From NCBI RefSeq assembly GCF_012317045.1, contig NZ_CP051154.1, forward strand, positions 1,550,001 to 1,614,000: a stretch of 64,000 nucleotides of DNA. Direction: 5' to 3'. Source of the stretch: Leifsonia sp. PS1209 (GTDB lineage Bacteria; Actinomycetota; Actinomycetes; Actinomycetales; Microbacteriaceae). Below are positions 25,442 to 34,087 of this stretch, in pieces (the first letter of the stretch is position 1; every line of letters begins with the position of its first letter). Both the position numbers and the translations under genes were made by a program. The notes beneath the pieces are model-generated. The model worked only from the letters and a program-made list of their open reading frames with translations. It was not told the DNA's origin and made no database searches.

Positions 25442-27202
25442 GTGAATCCGGACAGTCTGCTCGACGGGCTGGATGCGCAGCAGAGGGTCGCCGCCGAGGC
25501 GCTGCTCGGGCCGGTCTGCATCCTGGCCGGCGCCGGCACGGGCAAGACGCGCGCGATCACGCATCGCATCGCGTACGGCGTGGCCTCCGGCGCGTACGCG
25601 CCGAACCGCGTGATGGCGCTCACCTTCACCAACCGTGCGGCGGCCGAACTGCGCGGGAGGCTGCGCCAGCTCGGCGCGGGCGGTGTCGCGGCGCGCACCT
25701 TCCACGCCGCTGCGCTGTCCCAATTGAACTTCTTCTGGCCGCAGGTGGTCGGCGGCCAGCTGCCGAGCGTGCTCGACGGCAAGGGCAGGGTGCTCGGCCA
25801 GGCGGCCGAGCGCCTGAAACTGCGCGTCGACACGGCGACCCTGCGCGACGTGGCCGCCGAGGTGGAGTGGCGCAAGGTGTCCGGGCTCAGCATCGAGCAG
25901 TACGCCTCCGCCGTCGCGGACCGCACGGTGCCGGGCACCCTCACCGCCGAGCAGCTGGTGCTGATGCTGCAGACGTACGAAGACCTCAAAGACGAGCGGA
26001 AGCAGATCGACTTCGAGGACGTGCTGCTCGTCTGCGCGGGGATGATCGAGATCGAGCCGGCCGTGGCGATGCAGGTGCGCGAGCAGTACCGCTTCTTCGT
26101 GGTGGACGAATACCAGGACGTCTCGCCGCTGCAGCAGCAGCTCCTCGACCTGTGGCTCGGCGGCAGACGCGACGTCTGCGTGGTCGGCGACGCCAGCCAG
26201 ACGATCTATTCGTTCGCCGGGGCGCGCAGCGCGTACCTGCTCGACTTCGAGCGGACGCATCCGGGAGCGACGGTGGTGCGGCTCGAGCAGAACTACCGCT
26301 CGACGCCCGCTGTGGTGGATGCGGCGAACCGGCTCATGCGCGGTCGCGCGGGCGCGCTGACGCTGCACTCGGCAGCAGCGGTGGTGGCGACGCCGGGCGA
26401 GGCGGCTACGGGTGCGGTCACGCCGGGTGCGGTCGACTCTGCTGCGCCGGGCATCCCGTCGCCGACGGCGTACGAGAGCGACCGGGACGAGGCCCGCGCC
26501 GTCGCCCAGAAGATCGCCGCGGAGCTCGCGGCGGGGGCGAAGCCGGAGGACATCGCGATCCTGTACCGGGTGAACGTGCAGGCCGCCGCCATCGAGCAGG
26601 CGCTCGGTGATCTCGGCATCAGCTACCAGATCCGAGGCTCCAAGCGCTTCTTCGACCTGCCGGAGGTGCGCCAGGCGATCATGTCGCTGCGCGCCGCCAG
26701 TGTCGCGGTCGGCGACGAACCGCTCTTCAAGTCGGTCAGCGACGTGCTGCGCTCGCTGGGCTGGAGCCAGGAGCCGCCGGAGACGCGGGGCGCCGTACGT
26801 GACCGCTGGGAGTCGCTGAACGCCATCATGGGCCTGGTCGACACGATGCCGCCCGGCACGTCGTTCCGTCGCTTCACCGACGAACTGCTCACCCGCCAGG
26901 CCGGCCAGCACGAGCCGACCCTGTCCGCCGTGACCCTGGCGACCCTGCACTCGGCGAAGGGCCTGGAGTGGGAGTCGGTCTACCTCGTCGGCCTCAGCGA
27001 GGGGCTGGTGCCGATCAGCTATGCGAAGAGCTTCGAGCAGATCGACGAGGAACGCCGCCTGCTCTACGTCGGCATCACCCGGGCGCGCAGCAACCTGCAG
27101 CTCAGCTGGTCGCAGTCGGGCCAGTACGCCGGTCGCTCCTCGGTGCGCCAGCCGTCGCGGTTCCTCGCCGAGATGGCCCCGCACGTGCCCGTCAGTCGCT
27201 GA
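25442..27202 (+). CDS. UvrD2-like SF1 DNA helicase, short form
   Basis: A 586-residue SF1A helicase: AGAGTGKTRAITHRI, FTNRAAAELR, VVDEYQDVSPLQQQ, VGDASQTIYSFAGA, EQNYRSTP, LATLHSAKGLEWESV and VGITRARSNLQLSW. Mycobacterial UvrD2 (about 700 residues) has a tetracysteine and an HRDC domain after this core; here the protein ends 35 residues after motif VI, so both are missing. It is presumably a 3'-5' repair helicase. GTG start 13 nt after nudC; together they form a repair/NAD-capping transcription unit. Confidence 0.83.
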   Translation: MNPDSLLDGLDAQQRVAAEALLGPVCILAGAGTGKTRAITHRIAYGVASGAYAPNRVMALTFTNRAAAELRGRLRQLGAGGVAARTFHAAALSQLNFFWPQVVGGQLPSVLDGKGRVLGQAAERLKLRVDTATLRDVAAEVEWRKVSGLSIEQYASAVADRTVPGTLTAEQLVLMLQTYEDLKDERKQIDFEDVLLVCAGMIEIEPAVAMQVREQYRFFVVDEYQDVSPLQQQLLDLWLGGRRDVCVVGDASQTIYSFAGARSAYLLDFERTHPGATVVRLEQNYRSTPAVVDAANRLMRGRAGALTLHSAAAVVATPGEAATGAVTPGAVDSAAPGIPSPTAYESDRDEARAVAQKIAAELAAGAKPEDIAILYRVNVQAAAIEQALGDLGISYQIRGSKRFFDLPEVRQAIMSLRAASVAVGDEPLFKSVSDVLRSLGWSQEPPETRGAVRDRWESLNAIMGLVDTMPPGTSFRRFTDELLTRQAGQHEPTLSAVTLATLHSAKGLEWESVYLVGLSEGLVPISYAKSFEQIDEERRLLYVGITRARSNLQLSWSQSGQYAGRSSVRQPSRFLAEMAPHVPVSR

Positions 27203-27205
27203 GCG

Positions 27206-28018
27206 TCACGCGGGGTCGGCCGGCAGCCCCAGGCACCCGCATCCCGGATGTGCGGCCCAGTCCGTCTCCTCCCTCGCGCCCGTGACGTAGTCGACCGCCA
27301 CGCTCGACCGGCTGAGCGCACGGCCGCCACGCAGCCGGTCGAGCACCGCGAAGCCGGCCACACCGGAGGCGGCGGCCGCGACGAGCGGCGTCTCGCGCCG
27401 CGCATCCCGGGTGTACAGCTGCGTGGCCATCGCGGGCCAGGCCGGATCGGCGTCCGTGAGCCGGAGGTCCACGCAGCCGAGGCACGGTCCAGCGCCCGGG
27501 TCGACGAACGGCCCGACGCGCACACGCTCGTCGCCGAACACGATGGCCAGGTGCGGCACGTCCCTGCGCAGCCAGCGGCGATGCCGCTCCGGCTCGACCG
27601 CGAACGAGCCGACCACGACGGCGGCCGCTGCCGTGTCGACGGCAGGGTCGTCCCAGGTCAGGCCGCTGCGTGCATCCACCCCGGCCTCGCCGAGCGCCTC
27701 GATCAGCCGGGCAGCGGTCTGCCCGGCGCCGTCGATCACGACGACGGGGCGCTCGCACTCCGGCTCCGGCTCCGGCTGCGGCGCCAGCACGGGTGCGAGA
27801 CGCTCCAGCAGCCGCGCGGGAGCCCCGGCGCCCGCGCGCGCCCTCCTCGCCACCATCTGCAGCCCGGACATCGTCACGCCCGCGTCGAGCGCCACGAGCA
27901 TCCGCTCGTCCGCGTTGCTCAGGTCGTCCAGCGTCAGCACCGCCGTGTCCACCCCGAACTGCAGGGTGCTGGGCGACCGCCAGACCCGGTGGATGCGGGG
28001 ATCGAGTGCGTAGACCAT
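27206..28018 (-). CDS. E1-like protein related to TOMM cyclodehydratase partners
   Basis: A 270-residue protein. The C-terminal half looks like the ThiF/E1-derived partner domain found in bacteriocin (thiazole/oxazole peptide) cyclodehydratases: VVVIDGAGQTAARLIEALG (dinucleotide-fold strand), VFGDERVRVGPFVDPG, then the zinc pair GPCLGCVDLRLTDADPAWP, split from a second pair in HPGCGCLGLP at the very end. No YcaO gene, precursor peptide or dehydrogenase is in the window, so it is an orphan here. A homologue at the same place next to uvrD2 is known in mycobacteria (Rv3196 position), which suggests a housekeeping job. ATG at 28018 is the most probable start; convergent with uvrD2. Confidence 0.62.
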   Translation of the reverse strand: MVYALDPRIHRVWRSPSTLQFGVDTAVLTLDDLSNADERMLVALDAGVTMSGLQMVARRARAGAGAPARLLERLAPVLAPQPEPEPECERPVVVIDGAGQTAARLIEALGEAGVDARSGLTWDDPAVDTAAAAVVVGSFAVEPERHRRWLRRDVPHLAIVFGDERVRVGPFVDPGAGPCLGCVDLRLTDADPAWPAMATQLYTRDARRETPLVAAAASGVAGFAVLDRLRGGRALSRSSVAVDYVTGAREETDWAAHPGCGCLGLPADPA

Positions 28019-28165
28019 CCCGGCATCATCCCGCAGCTGGCCGGACGGCGCCGGAGTTATCCACAAGCCGGAGGCGCCGTCCACACGCTCAGCACGAAAA
28101 AAGCGCCGCGCCCCGAAGGGCACGGCGCTGAATCCGGCGGACCGGCGACCTCGCAGACCGGCGGC

Positions 28166-29509
28166 CTACTCCTCCGTCGGCCGCTCCGTGTCGCCGCGGA
28201 GCAGGTCTTCGAGCGCCTGGTCGACCGCGTCGCGCTCCGGCTCCTGGCCGTTCGCGGTGGCGGTGAGCCTGGCGACGATCGCCGACGGGTCGTCGAGGTC
28301 GCTGGACTGGGGGAGCAGGTCGGGGTGCGACCACAGGTCGTCCCTGGCCTCCTGGCCGACGGCGTCGGTGACGGCCTGCCACATCGCGGCGGCGTCGCGC
28401 AGCCGGCGGGGGCGGAGTTCCAGGCCGACGAGCGTCGCGAACGCCGACTCGGCAGGGCCACCGGATGCGCGGCGCCTGCGGACCATCTCCGCGATGGCGT
28501 CCGCCTTCGGCAGCAGCCGGGTGGCGTTGGCGGTGACCACATCCACCCAGCCTTCGACGAGCGCGAGCACCGTCTCCAGGCGGGCGAGCGCCTCCTGCTG
28601 CTCCTCGGTCTTCGGCGGGATCAGCGCGCCGCTGACCATCGCCTCGCGCAGCTCCTCCGGGTTGGAGGGGTCGAAGCCCTCCGCCAGCTCTTCGAGCCGC
28701 TCGGTGTCGATGGTGATGCCCTTAGCGAAGGCCGTGATCTGGGTGATCAGCTGCAGCCGCAGCCACTTGGCGTGGCGGAACAGGCGGGCGTGCGCGAGCT
28801 CGCGCACCGCCAGGTACAGCTGCACCTGGTCGGCCGGGATGTCGAGGCCGTCGCCGAACTCGGCGACGTTCTGGGGGAGCAGGGCCGCCTGGCCGTCGGC
28901 GAGCAGCGGGATGCCGATGTCACCGCCGGAGACGACCTCCTTGGCGAGCTGGCCGACCACCTGGCCGAGCTGCATCGCGAAGAGGGCTCCTCCGACGCTG
29001 CGCATGATCTGCCCGGCGTTGGCGAGCATTCCCTGCATTTCTTCCGGCGCCTGCTCGGTGAGCACGCGGGTGAGCGCGTCGGAGATGCTGAGGGCGACGG
29101 GCTCAGCGAGCTGCGTCCAGAGTGGCATCGTCTGCCTCGCCCATTCCGCGCGGCCGATCAGCTGGGGCGGGCTGGTGAGCTCGGACACCGTGGTGACCTG
29201 GTCGAGCCAGAGGGCGGCGACGTTGAACGCCTGGTCGAGCGTTGCGCGCTCGGCCGGGGTGACGGAGTGGGCGCCCTCGGACGCGAGCGTGCGGGCCTGC
29301 TCGAGCGAGAGGTCCCAGTTGATGCCGCCGTCGGTGTTGCGCATCGCGTTCTGCAGCTGGCCGATCAGGGCCTGGATGCTCGCTGGATCGCTCGGCAGTC
29401 CTGCGGCCCCTGCCAGCTGGCTCGGGTCGATGGACGCGTTTCCGGAGAGCATCTCGCGCAGCAGGCGGGCCAGCTCGTCGTCCGGTTCCTTGTTGGGATC
29501 GTCGGCCAT
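28166..29509 (-). CDS. DUF2342-type zinc-dependent metalloprotease homologue
   Basis: A 447-residue, mostly helical protein of the family called zinc-dependent metalloprotease or F420-biosynthesis-associated (DUF2342), at the Rv3195 position. The region that should carry the active site reads VRELAHARLFRHAKWL, and no HExxH is present anywhere: the first His is Arg. The conserved LVEGWVDVVTANAT and RRRRASGGPAESAFATLVGLELRPRRL segments follow. Activity as a protease is therefore doubtful. ATG with AAAGAGG 7 nt upstream. Divergent from the PDZ-Lon gene. Confidence 0.78.
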   Translation of the reverse strand: MADDPNKEPDDELARLLREMLSGNASIDPSQLAGAAGLPSDPASIQALIGQLQNAMRNTDGGINWDLSLEQARTLASEGAHSVTPAERATLDQAFNVAALWLDQVTTVSELTSPPQLIGRAEWARQTMPLWTQLAEPVALSISDALTRVLTEQAPEEMQGMLANAGQIMRSVGGALFAMQLGQVVGQLAKEVVSGGDIGIPLLADGQAALLPQNVAEFGDGLDIPADQVQLYLAVRELAHARLFRHAKWLRLQLITQITAFAKGITIDTERLEELAEGFDPSNPEELREAMVSGALIPPKTEEQQEALARLETVLALVEGWVDVVTANATRLLPKADAIAEMVRRRRASGGPAESAFATLVGLELRPRRLRDAAAMWQAVTDAVGQEARDDLWSHPDLLPQSSDLDDPSAIVARLTATANGQEPERDAVDQALEDLLRGDTERPTEE

Positions 29510-29593
29510 CGTTACGCCTCTTTCGTGTGGTCCGGCTTTCAGGCTTGGAATCTACGCTAGACCGTGTACGACGGCGCCGGGTGAGAATTGGCC

Positions 29594-29670
29594 TAGGCTC
29601 GGGCTCTGGATGTGCGCCCGTGGCGAACAGACGAGCGACCAGCCGATGCAACACACGAAAGGGACAGTGC
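29594..29670 (+). promoter_or_regulatory. Promoter and RBS of the PDZ-Lon gene
   Basis: TAGGCT at 29594-29599 is a typical actinobacterial -10; this predicts a leader of about 65 nt with GAAAGGGA about 9 nt before the GTG at 29671. No good -35. Confidence 0.4.
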
Positions 29671-30813
29671 GTGAGCCTCTTCAGCGACGACGAACTGCAG
29701 CCGCCTGCGGAGGAGAGCACCACCAGGGTCGCCCCTCCCCGGCGGGTGATCGCGGGATGGATCGCCGTCGGCGTCGCCTTCGCGCTGACCCTCGTGCTCG
29801 CGGTAGCGCCGGCGCCGTTCGTGATCGAGCAGCCGGGCCCCGTCTTCAACACGCTCGGGAAGGACCAGCCCGTCGGGTCGAAGGAGAGCGACAAAGCGAA
29901 GCCGCTGATCAGCATCCCGTCGCAGAAGACGTACCCGACGTCCGGTTCCCTCGACCTGCTGACCGTCTCCGTCGTCGGCAACCCGGACCAGCGGCCCAGC
30001 TGGTTCGACATCATCGCCGCCTGGTTCCAGCCGAGCAAGGCCGTGCTGCCGGTGGACGTCGTCTTCCCGCCCGGCACCACCACCGAGCAGTCCAATGCGG
30101 AGAACGCGGCCCTGATGGTCAACTCGCAGCAGGATGCGGTGGCCGCCGCCCTCAACCACCTCGGCTACGAATTCCCGGAGGCCGTCGCCGTCAAGCAGGT
30201 CATCAAGGGCACACCGGCAGCCGGCGTGCTGAAGGTCGACGACGAGATCACCAGCGTGAACGGCGAGCCGGTGCCCGGCGTCGCGACCCTGCGCGAACTG
30301 ATCAACAAGAACGGCACTGACAAGGCGGCCGAGGTCGGCATCATCCGCGGCGGTGCGGCGTCCACGGTGTCGATCACGCCCGTGAAGTCGGGCGCGCAGA
30401 CGGTCCTCGGCATCGGAGCCGGAATGGACTACACCTTCCCGTTCGACGTGAAGATCCAGCTCGACAACGTGGGAGGGCCGAGCGCCGGCCAGATGTTCGC
30501 GCTCGGGATCATGGACCAGCTCACCCCCGGATACCTCAACGGCGGCAAGAAGGTCGCGGGCACCGGCACCATCGACAACGAGGGCAACATCGGCCCGATC
30601 GGCGGCATCCGGCAGAAGATGTACGCGGCGAGGGACACCGGGGGAGCCACGTACTTCCTGGCGCCAGCGACGAACTGCAACGAGGTCACCGGACACATCC
30701 CGTCCGGGCTGCACGTCTTCGCGGTGAAGACGCTGGACGACTCGCTCGCCGCACTGAAGGCGATCAGCTCGGGAGGCAGCACCTCCGGTCTCGCGACCTG
30801 CCCTGCTTCATAG
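29671..30813 (+). CDS. PDZ domain / Lon-type (S16) membrane protease
   Basis: A 380-residue protein of the YlbL family. One N-terminal membrane anchor (IAGWIAVGVAFALTLVLAV), an extracytoplasmic region, a PDZ domain (about residues 180-255, with AGVLKVDDEITSVNGEPV) and a Lon-like protease domain. The catalytic serine is Ser271 in GGPSAGQMF and the lysine is Lys316 in GIRQKMYAAR, 45 residues apart as in Lon. It probably degrades or processes proteins outside the membrane. GTG start after GAAAGGG. Followed by UPF0182, the same order as Rv3194c-Rv3193c. Confidence 0.88.
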   Translation: MSLFSDDELQPPAEESTTRVAPPRRVIAGWIAVGVAFALTLVLAVAPAPFVIEQPGPVFNTLGKDQPVGSKESDKAKPLISIPSQKTYPTSGSLDLLTVSVVGNPDQRPSWFDIIAAWFQPSKAVLPVDVVFPPGTTTEQSNAENAALMVNSQQDAVAAALNHLGYEFPEAVAVKQVIKGTPAAGVLKVDDEITSVNGEPVPGVATLRELINKNGTDKAAEVGIIRGGAASTVSITPVKSGAQTVLGIGAGMDYTFPFDVKIQLDNVGGPSAGQMFALGIMDQLTPGYLNGGKKVAGTGTIDNEGNIGPIGGIRQKMYAARDTGGATYFLAPATNCNEVTGHIPSGLHVFAVKTLDDSLAALKAISSGGSTSGLATCPAS

Positions 30814-30896
30814 CGCTTACATAGGCTTCGCCCAGCGCCCGCCGCGAGCTTCGCCGCAGGCGTATTCGATACGGCGTTCTCCAAGCGACGGACGCC

Positions 30897-30943
30897 TAGG
30901 ATGGATTTCTGACCTTGCCACGCGAGAGCAATGAGGGCCATTC
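30897..30943 (+). promoter_or_regulatory. Promoter of the UPF0182 gene
   Basis: TAGGAT at 30897-30902 as the -10, giving a leader of about 35 nt with GAGGG before the GTG at 30944. The 130 bp upstream contain nothing else that I can name. Confidence 0.4.
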
Positions 30944-33889
30944 GTGAGTTCAACAGCAGCAGTCCGACCACCTGGGCGCCGTCGCGCGGCCATCTGGATC
31001 ACCCTGGGGGTGATCGTCGCTCTGGTGATCGCCTTCTTCGTCTTCGCCGGACTGTACGCGGACATCCTGTGGTACCAGCAGGTCGGTTTCCTCAACGTCC
31101 TCACCACGCAGTGGTTCGGCGCGATCACCATGTTCCTCATCGGGTTCCTCGGCATGGCCGTGCCCCTGTGGCTCGCCATCCAGCTCGCATACCGGCTGCG
31201 ACCGGTCTACGCCAAGCTGAACTCGCAGCTCGACCGCTACCAGCAGGTCGTCGAGCCTCTGCGTCGCCTCGCGATGTACGGCATCCCGATCGTCTTCGGC
31301 ATCTTCGCCGGCGTCTCGGCGGGTAGCCGCTGGCAGACCGCCGCCATGTGGCTGAACGGCACGGCGTACGGCAAGACCGACCCGCTGTTCCACCTCGACA
31401 TCGGCTTCTACCTGTTCGCGCTGCCGTTCTACCGCGGTGCCGTCGGGTTCGCATCGGCCGTGGTGCTCATCGCACTGCTGGCAACGCTCGCCACCTGCTA
31501 CCTCTACGGTTCGCTGCGGGTGAGCGGGCGCGAGGTGCGCATCTCGAAGGCCGCGCGCATCCAGATCTCGGTCATCTCGGCGCTCTACCTGCTGCTGCAG
31601 GGCGTGAGCATCTGGCTGGACCGGTACGCGACCGTCACCGACTCCAACGTCAACGACATGATCAATGGCGCGGCGTACACCGACGTGAATGCCACCATCC
31701 CAGCGCGCGCGGTGCTCGCCGGTGCGGCGGTCTTCGTGGCGCTGCTCTTCGTGCTGACGGCCTTCATCGGCCGCTGGCGCTTCCCGATCGTCGGAACCGC
31801 GCTGCTCATCGTCGCAGCCCTCATCGCCGGTGCGATCTACCCCTGGGTGATCCAGCGCTTCCAGGTCGAGCCGAGCCAGAAGACGCTCGAGACGCCGTTC
31901 GTGCAGAACGGCATCGACGCCACCCGGGATGCGTACGGCCTCAGCGACATCGACGTCATCCCCTACAACGCCACGACGGACGTCGAGCAGGGCCAGCTGC
32001 GCCAGGACGCGCAGACCACGGCGCAGATCCGCATCATCGACCCTGCCGTCGTCAGCCCGTCGTTCCGGCAGCTGGAGCAGTTCCGCCAGTACTACGCGTT
32101 CCCGAACAACCTCGCCGTCGACCGTTACGACATCGGCGGCAAGGAACAGGATGCGGTGGTCGCGGTCCGCGAGCTGCAGCAGTCCGGCCTGACGAGCGCC
32201 CGCAACTGGTACAACGACACCATCGTCTACACGCACGGCTACGGCCTTGTGGCCGCGTACGGCAACAAGCGCTCCGTCGACGGCCAGCCCGTGTTCCTCG
32301 AGTCCGGCATCCCGAGCCAGGGGTCGCTCGGCACGTATGAGCCGCGCATCTACTTCGGCCAGCAGTCGCCGACGTACTCCATCGTCGGCGGTCCGAAGGG
32401 CGGCAAGAACGTCGAGCTCGACTACCCCGGCGGCAAGGGTGACGCGCAGCAGACGTACACGACGTTCAGCGGGGAGGGCGGCCCGAAGCTCGACAACATC
32501 TTCAAGCGGCTGGTCTACGCGCTCAAGTTCCAGGACGAGCAGATCGTGCTGTCCGACGCGGTCAACAACGACTCGCAGATCCTCTACGACCGCGACCCGG
32601 TCAAGCGCGTGCAGAAGGTGGCGCCGTACCTGACGCTCGACTCGCAGGCGTACCCGACGGTCGTGGACGGCCGGGTCAAGTGGGTCATCGACGGATACAC
32701 CACGAGCGACCAGTACCCGTACTCGCACGTCGGCAGCCTGAGCGACGCCATCGCGGACACCGAGACGCCGAAGCCGGCATACGCCTTCGACGACATCAAC
32801 TACATCCGCAACTCGGTCAAGGCCACGGTCGACGCGTACGACGGCTCCGTCACGCTCTACGCCTGGGACGCCAAGGACCCCATCCTGAAGACCTGGGAGA
32901 AGATCTACCCCGCCACGGTCAAGCCGATGAGCGACATGAGCTCGCAGCTCCTCAGCCACGTGCGCTACCCGGCGGACATGTTCAAGGTGCAGCGCTCGGT
33001 GCTCGGTCAGTACCACGTGACCGACGCGGGATCGTTCTACTCGCGGGAGGACGCGTGGACGACGCCGAACGACCCCGTGTCGTCGCCGACCGATCCCACG
33101 CTGCAGCCGCCGTACTACCTGACGATGCAGATGCCGGGTCAGAAGGCGCCGTCGTTCTCGCTGTACACGACCTTCATTCCCCAGGCATCCAGCGAGTCGA
33201 GCAGGTCGGTGCTGAAGGGCTACCTGGCGGTCGACTCCGATGCCGGCTCGACGAAGGGCAAGGTCTCCTCGGCCTACGGCAAGTTGAGACTCTTGACCCT
33301 GCCATCGAGCGACACGGTGCCAGGGCCTGGACAGGTGCAGAACACGTTCAACTCCGACCCGACGGTCTCCGCGCAGCTCAACCTGCTCAGACAGGGCAAG
33401 ACGGACGTGATCAACGGCAACCTGCTGACGCTGCCGGTGGGTGGCGGTCTGCTCTACGTGCAGCCGGTCTACGTCAAGTCCACGGGTGAGACGAGCTACC
33501 CGCTGCTGCAGAAGGTGCTGGTGGCGTTCGGCGACAAGATCGCGTTCGAGGACACCCTCGACCAGGCGCTCGACGCGCTGTTCGGCGGTGACTCCGGCGC
33601 GACGGCCGGCGACAACAATGTGCCGCAGACCGGGGGAGGCACCGGGGGAACGGGCGGTACAGGAGGCACCGGAGGAACGGGCGGCTCCCAGACCGGCTCA
33701 GGCGGCTCGGGCTCGGCGCAGAACAACCCGGCTCTGCAGCAGGCGCTCGCGCAGGCGAAGCAGGCTCTCGCCGACCGTGAGACGGCGCTGAAGGCGGGCA
33801 ACTGGGCAGAGTACGGCCAGGCCGACCAGCGCCTCCAGCAGGCGCTGCAGGACGCGCTCGCGGCGGAGGGCACCACCTCCTCCAAGTAG
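30944..33889 (+). CDS. UPF0182 family large membrane protein
   Basis: A 981-residue protein. About seven membrane helices fill the first 300 residues (first: IWITLGVIVALVIAFFVFAGL; the segment YADILWYQQVGF is a family mark). The rest is a large extracytoplasmic domain, followed by a Gly-Thr repeat linker of about 40 residues and a C-terminal coiled coil rich in Gln and Ala. UPF0182 is universal in actinobacteria; function unknown. GTG start. A classical terminator follows 15 nt after the stop. Confidence 0.88.
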   Translation: MSSTAAVRPPGRRRAAIWITLGVIVALVIAFFVFAGLYADILWYQQVGFLNVLTTQWFGAITMFLIGFLGMAVPLWLAIQLAYRLRPVYAKLNSQLDRYQQVVEPLRRLAMYGIPIVFGIFAGVSAGSRWQTAAMWLNGTAYGKTDPLFHLDIGFYLFALPFYRGAVGFASAVVLIALLATLATCYLYGSLRVSGREVRISKAARIQISVISALYLLLQGVSIWLDRYATVTDSNVNDMINGAAYTDVNATIPARAVLAGAAVFVALLFVLTAFIGRWRFPIVGTALLIVAALIAGAIYPWVIQRFQVEPSQKTLETPFVQNGIDATRDAYGLSDIDVIPYNATTDVEQGQLRQDAQTTAQIRIIDPAVVSPSFRQLEQFRQYYAFPNNLAVDRYDIGGKEQDAVVAVRELQQSGLTSARNWYNDTIVYTHGYGLVAAYGNKRSVDGQPVFLESGIPSQGSLGTYEPRIYFGQQSPTYSIVGGPKGGKNVELDYPGGKGDAQQTYTTFSGEGGPKLDNIFKRLVYALKFQDEQIVLSDAVNNDSQILYDRDPVKRVQKVAPYLTLDSQAYPTVVDGRVKWVIDGYTTSDQYPYSHVGSLSDAIADTETPKPAYAFDDINYIRNSVKATVDAYDGSVTLYAWDAKDPILKTWEKIYPATVKPMSDMSSQLLSHVRYPADMFKVQRSVLGQYHVTDAGSFYSREDAWTTPNDPVSSPTDPTLQPPYYLTMQMPGQKAPSFSLYTTFIPQASSESSRSVLKGYLAVDSDAGSTKGKVSSAYGKLRLLTLPSSDTVPGPGQVQNTFNSDPTVSAQLNLLRQGKTDVINGNLLTLPVGGGLLYVQPVYVKSTGETSYPLLQKVLVAFGDKIAFEDTLDQALDALFGGDSGATAGDNNVPQTGGGTGGTGGTGGTGGTGGSQTGSGGSGSAQNNPALQQALAQAKQALADRETALKAGNWAEYGQADQRLQQALQDALAAEGTTSSK
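33629..33700 (+). repeat. GGT-codon repeat in the UPF0182 linker
   Basis: A run of near-identical 9-bp units encodes Gly-Gly-Thr five times, then Ser/Gly-rich sequence. It makes a flexible linker and is a possible site of length variation between strains. Confidence 0.6.
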
Positions 33890-33904
33890 CGGGCGGACTC
33901 CGAC

Positions 33905-33946
33905 GGGCGGGGCGCGCATCCACGGGATGCACGCCCCGCCCTTTTT
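33905..33946 (+). terminator. Rho-independent terminator
   Basis: Stem GGGCGGGGCG / CGCCCCGCCC (33905-33914, 33932-33941) with an inner stem GCATCC / GGATGC and ACG loop, followed by TTTTT (33942-33946). It ends the UPF0182 transcript. This is the most canonical terminator in the window. Confidence 0.92.
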
Positions 33947-34051
33947 CGTGTGCTCGGTCCTGTATGTTCAGCCGCCGTACAAAGTGTCGCGGGCGGGGAC
34001 GCGCGCGAGTGGCGGATTTCCGCGACGCGCCGCCGCGAGGCCAGGAAACGC

Positions 34052-34087
34052 TTGCGAAAACTTTGATTGTCGACTTTACTAACAAAC
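34052..34087 (+). promoter_or_regulatory. Leaderless promoter and probable ROK operator
   Basis: TTGCGA (34052-34057), 17 nt, TTTACT (34075-34080), then 7 nt to the ATG at 34088. An imperfect inverted repeat, TTTGATTG and CTAACAAA (34062-34069 and 34079-34086, 6 of 8 positions symmetric), overlaps the -10, as expected for autorepression by a ROK regulator. Confidence 0.5.

Noticed and set aside
24370..25989. 539-codon minus frame across nudC and uvrD2
   Set aside because: Covers two well-identified genes antisense; no start signal.
25340..27184. 614-codon minus frame opposite uvrD2
   Set aside because: Antisense shadow with His/Arg/Asp-rich random-looking translation.
33629..33700. GGT/GGA repeat as a possible CRISPR or mobile repeat
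   Set aside because: Units are codon-phased Gly-Gly-Thr inside a coding linker; no spacers.
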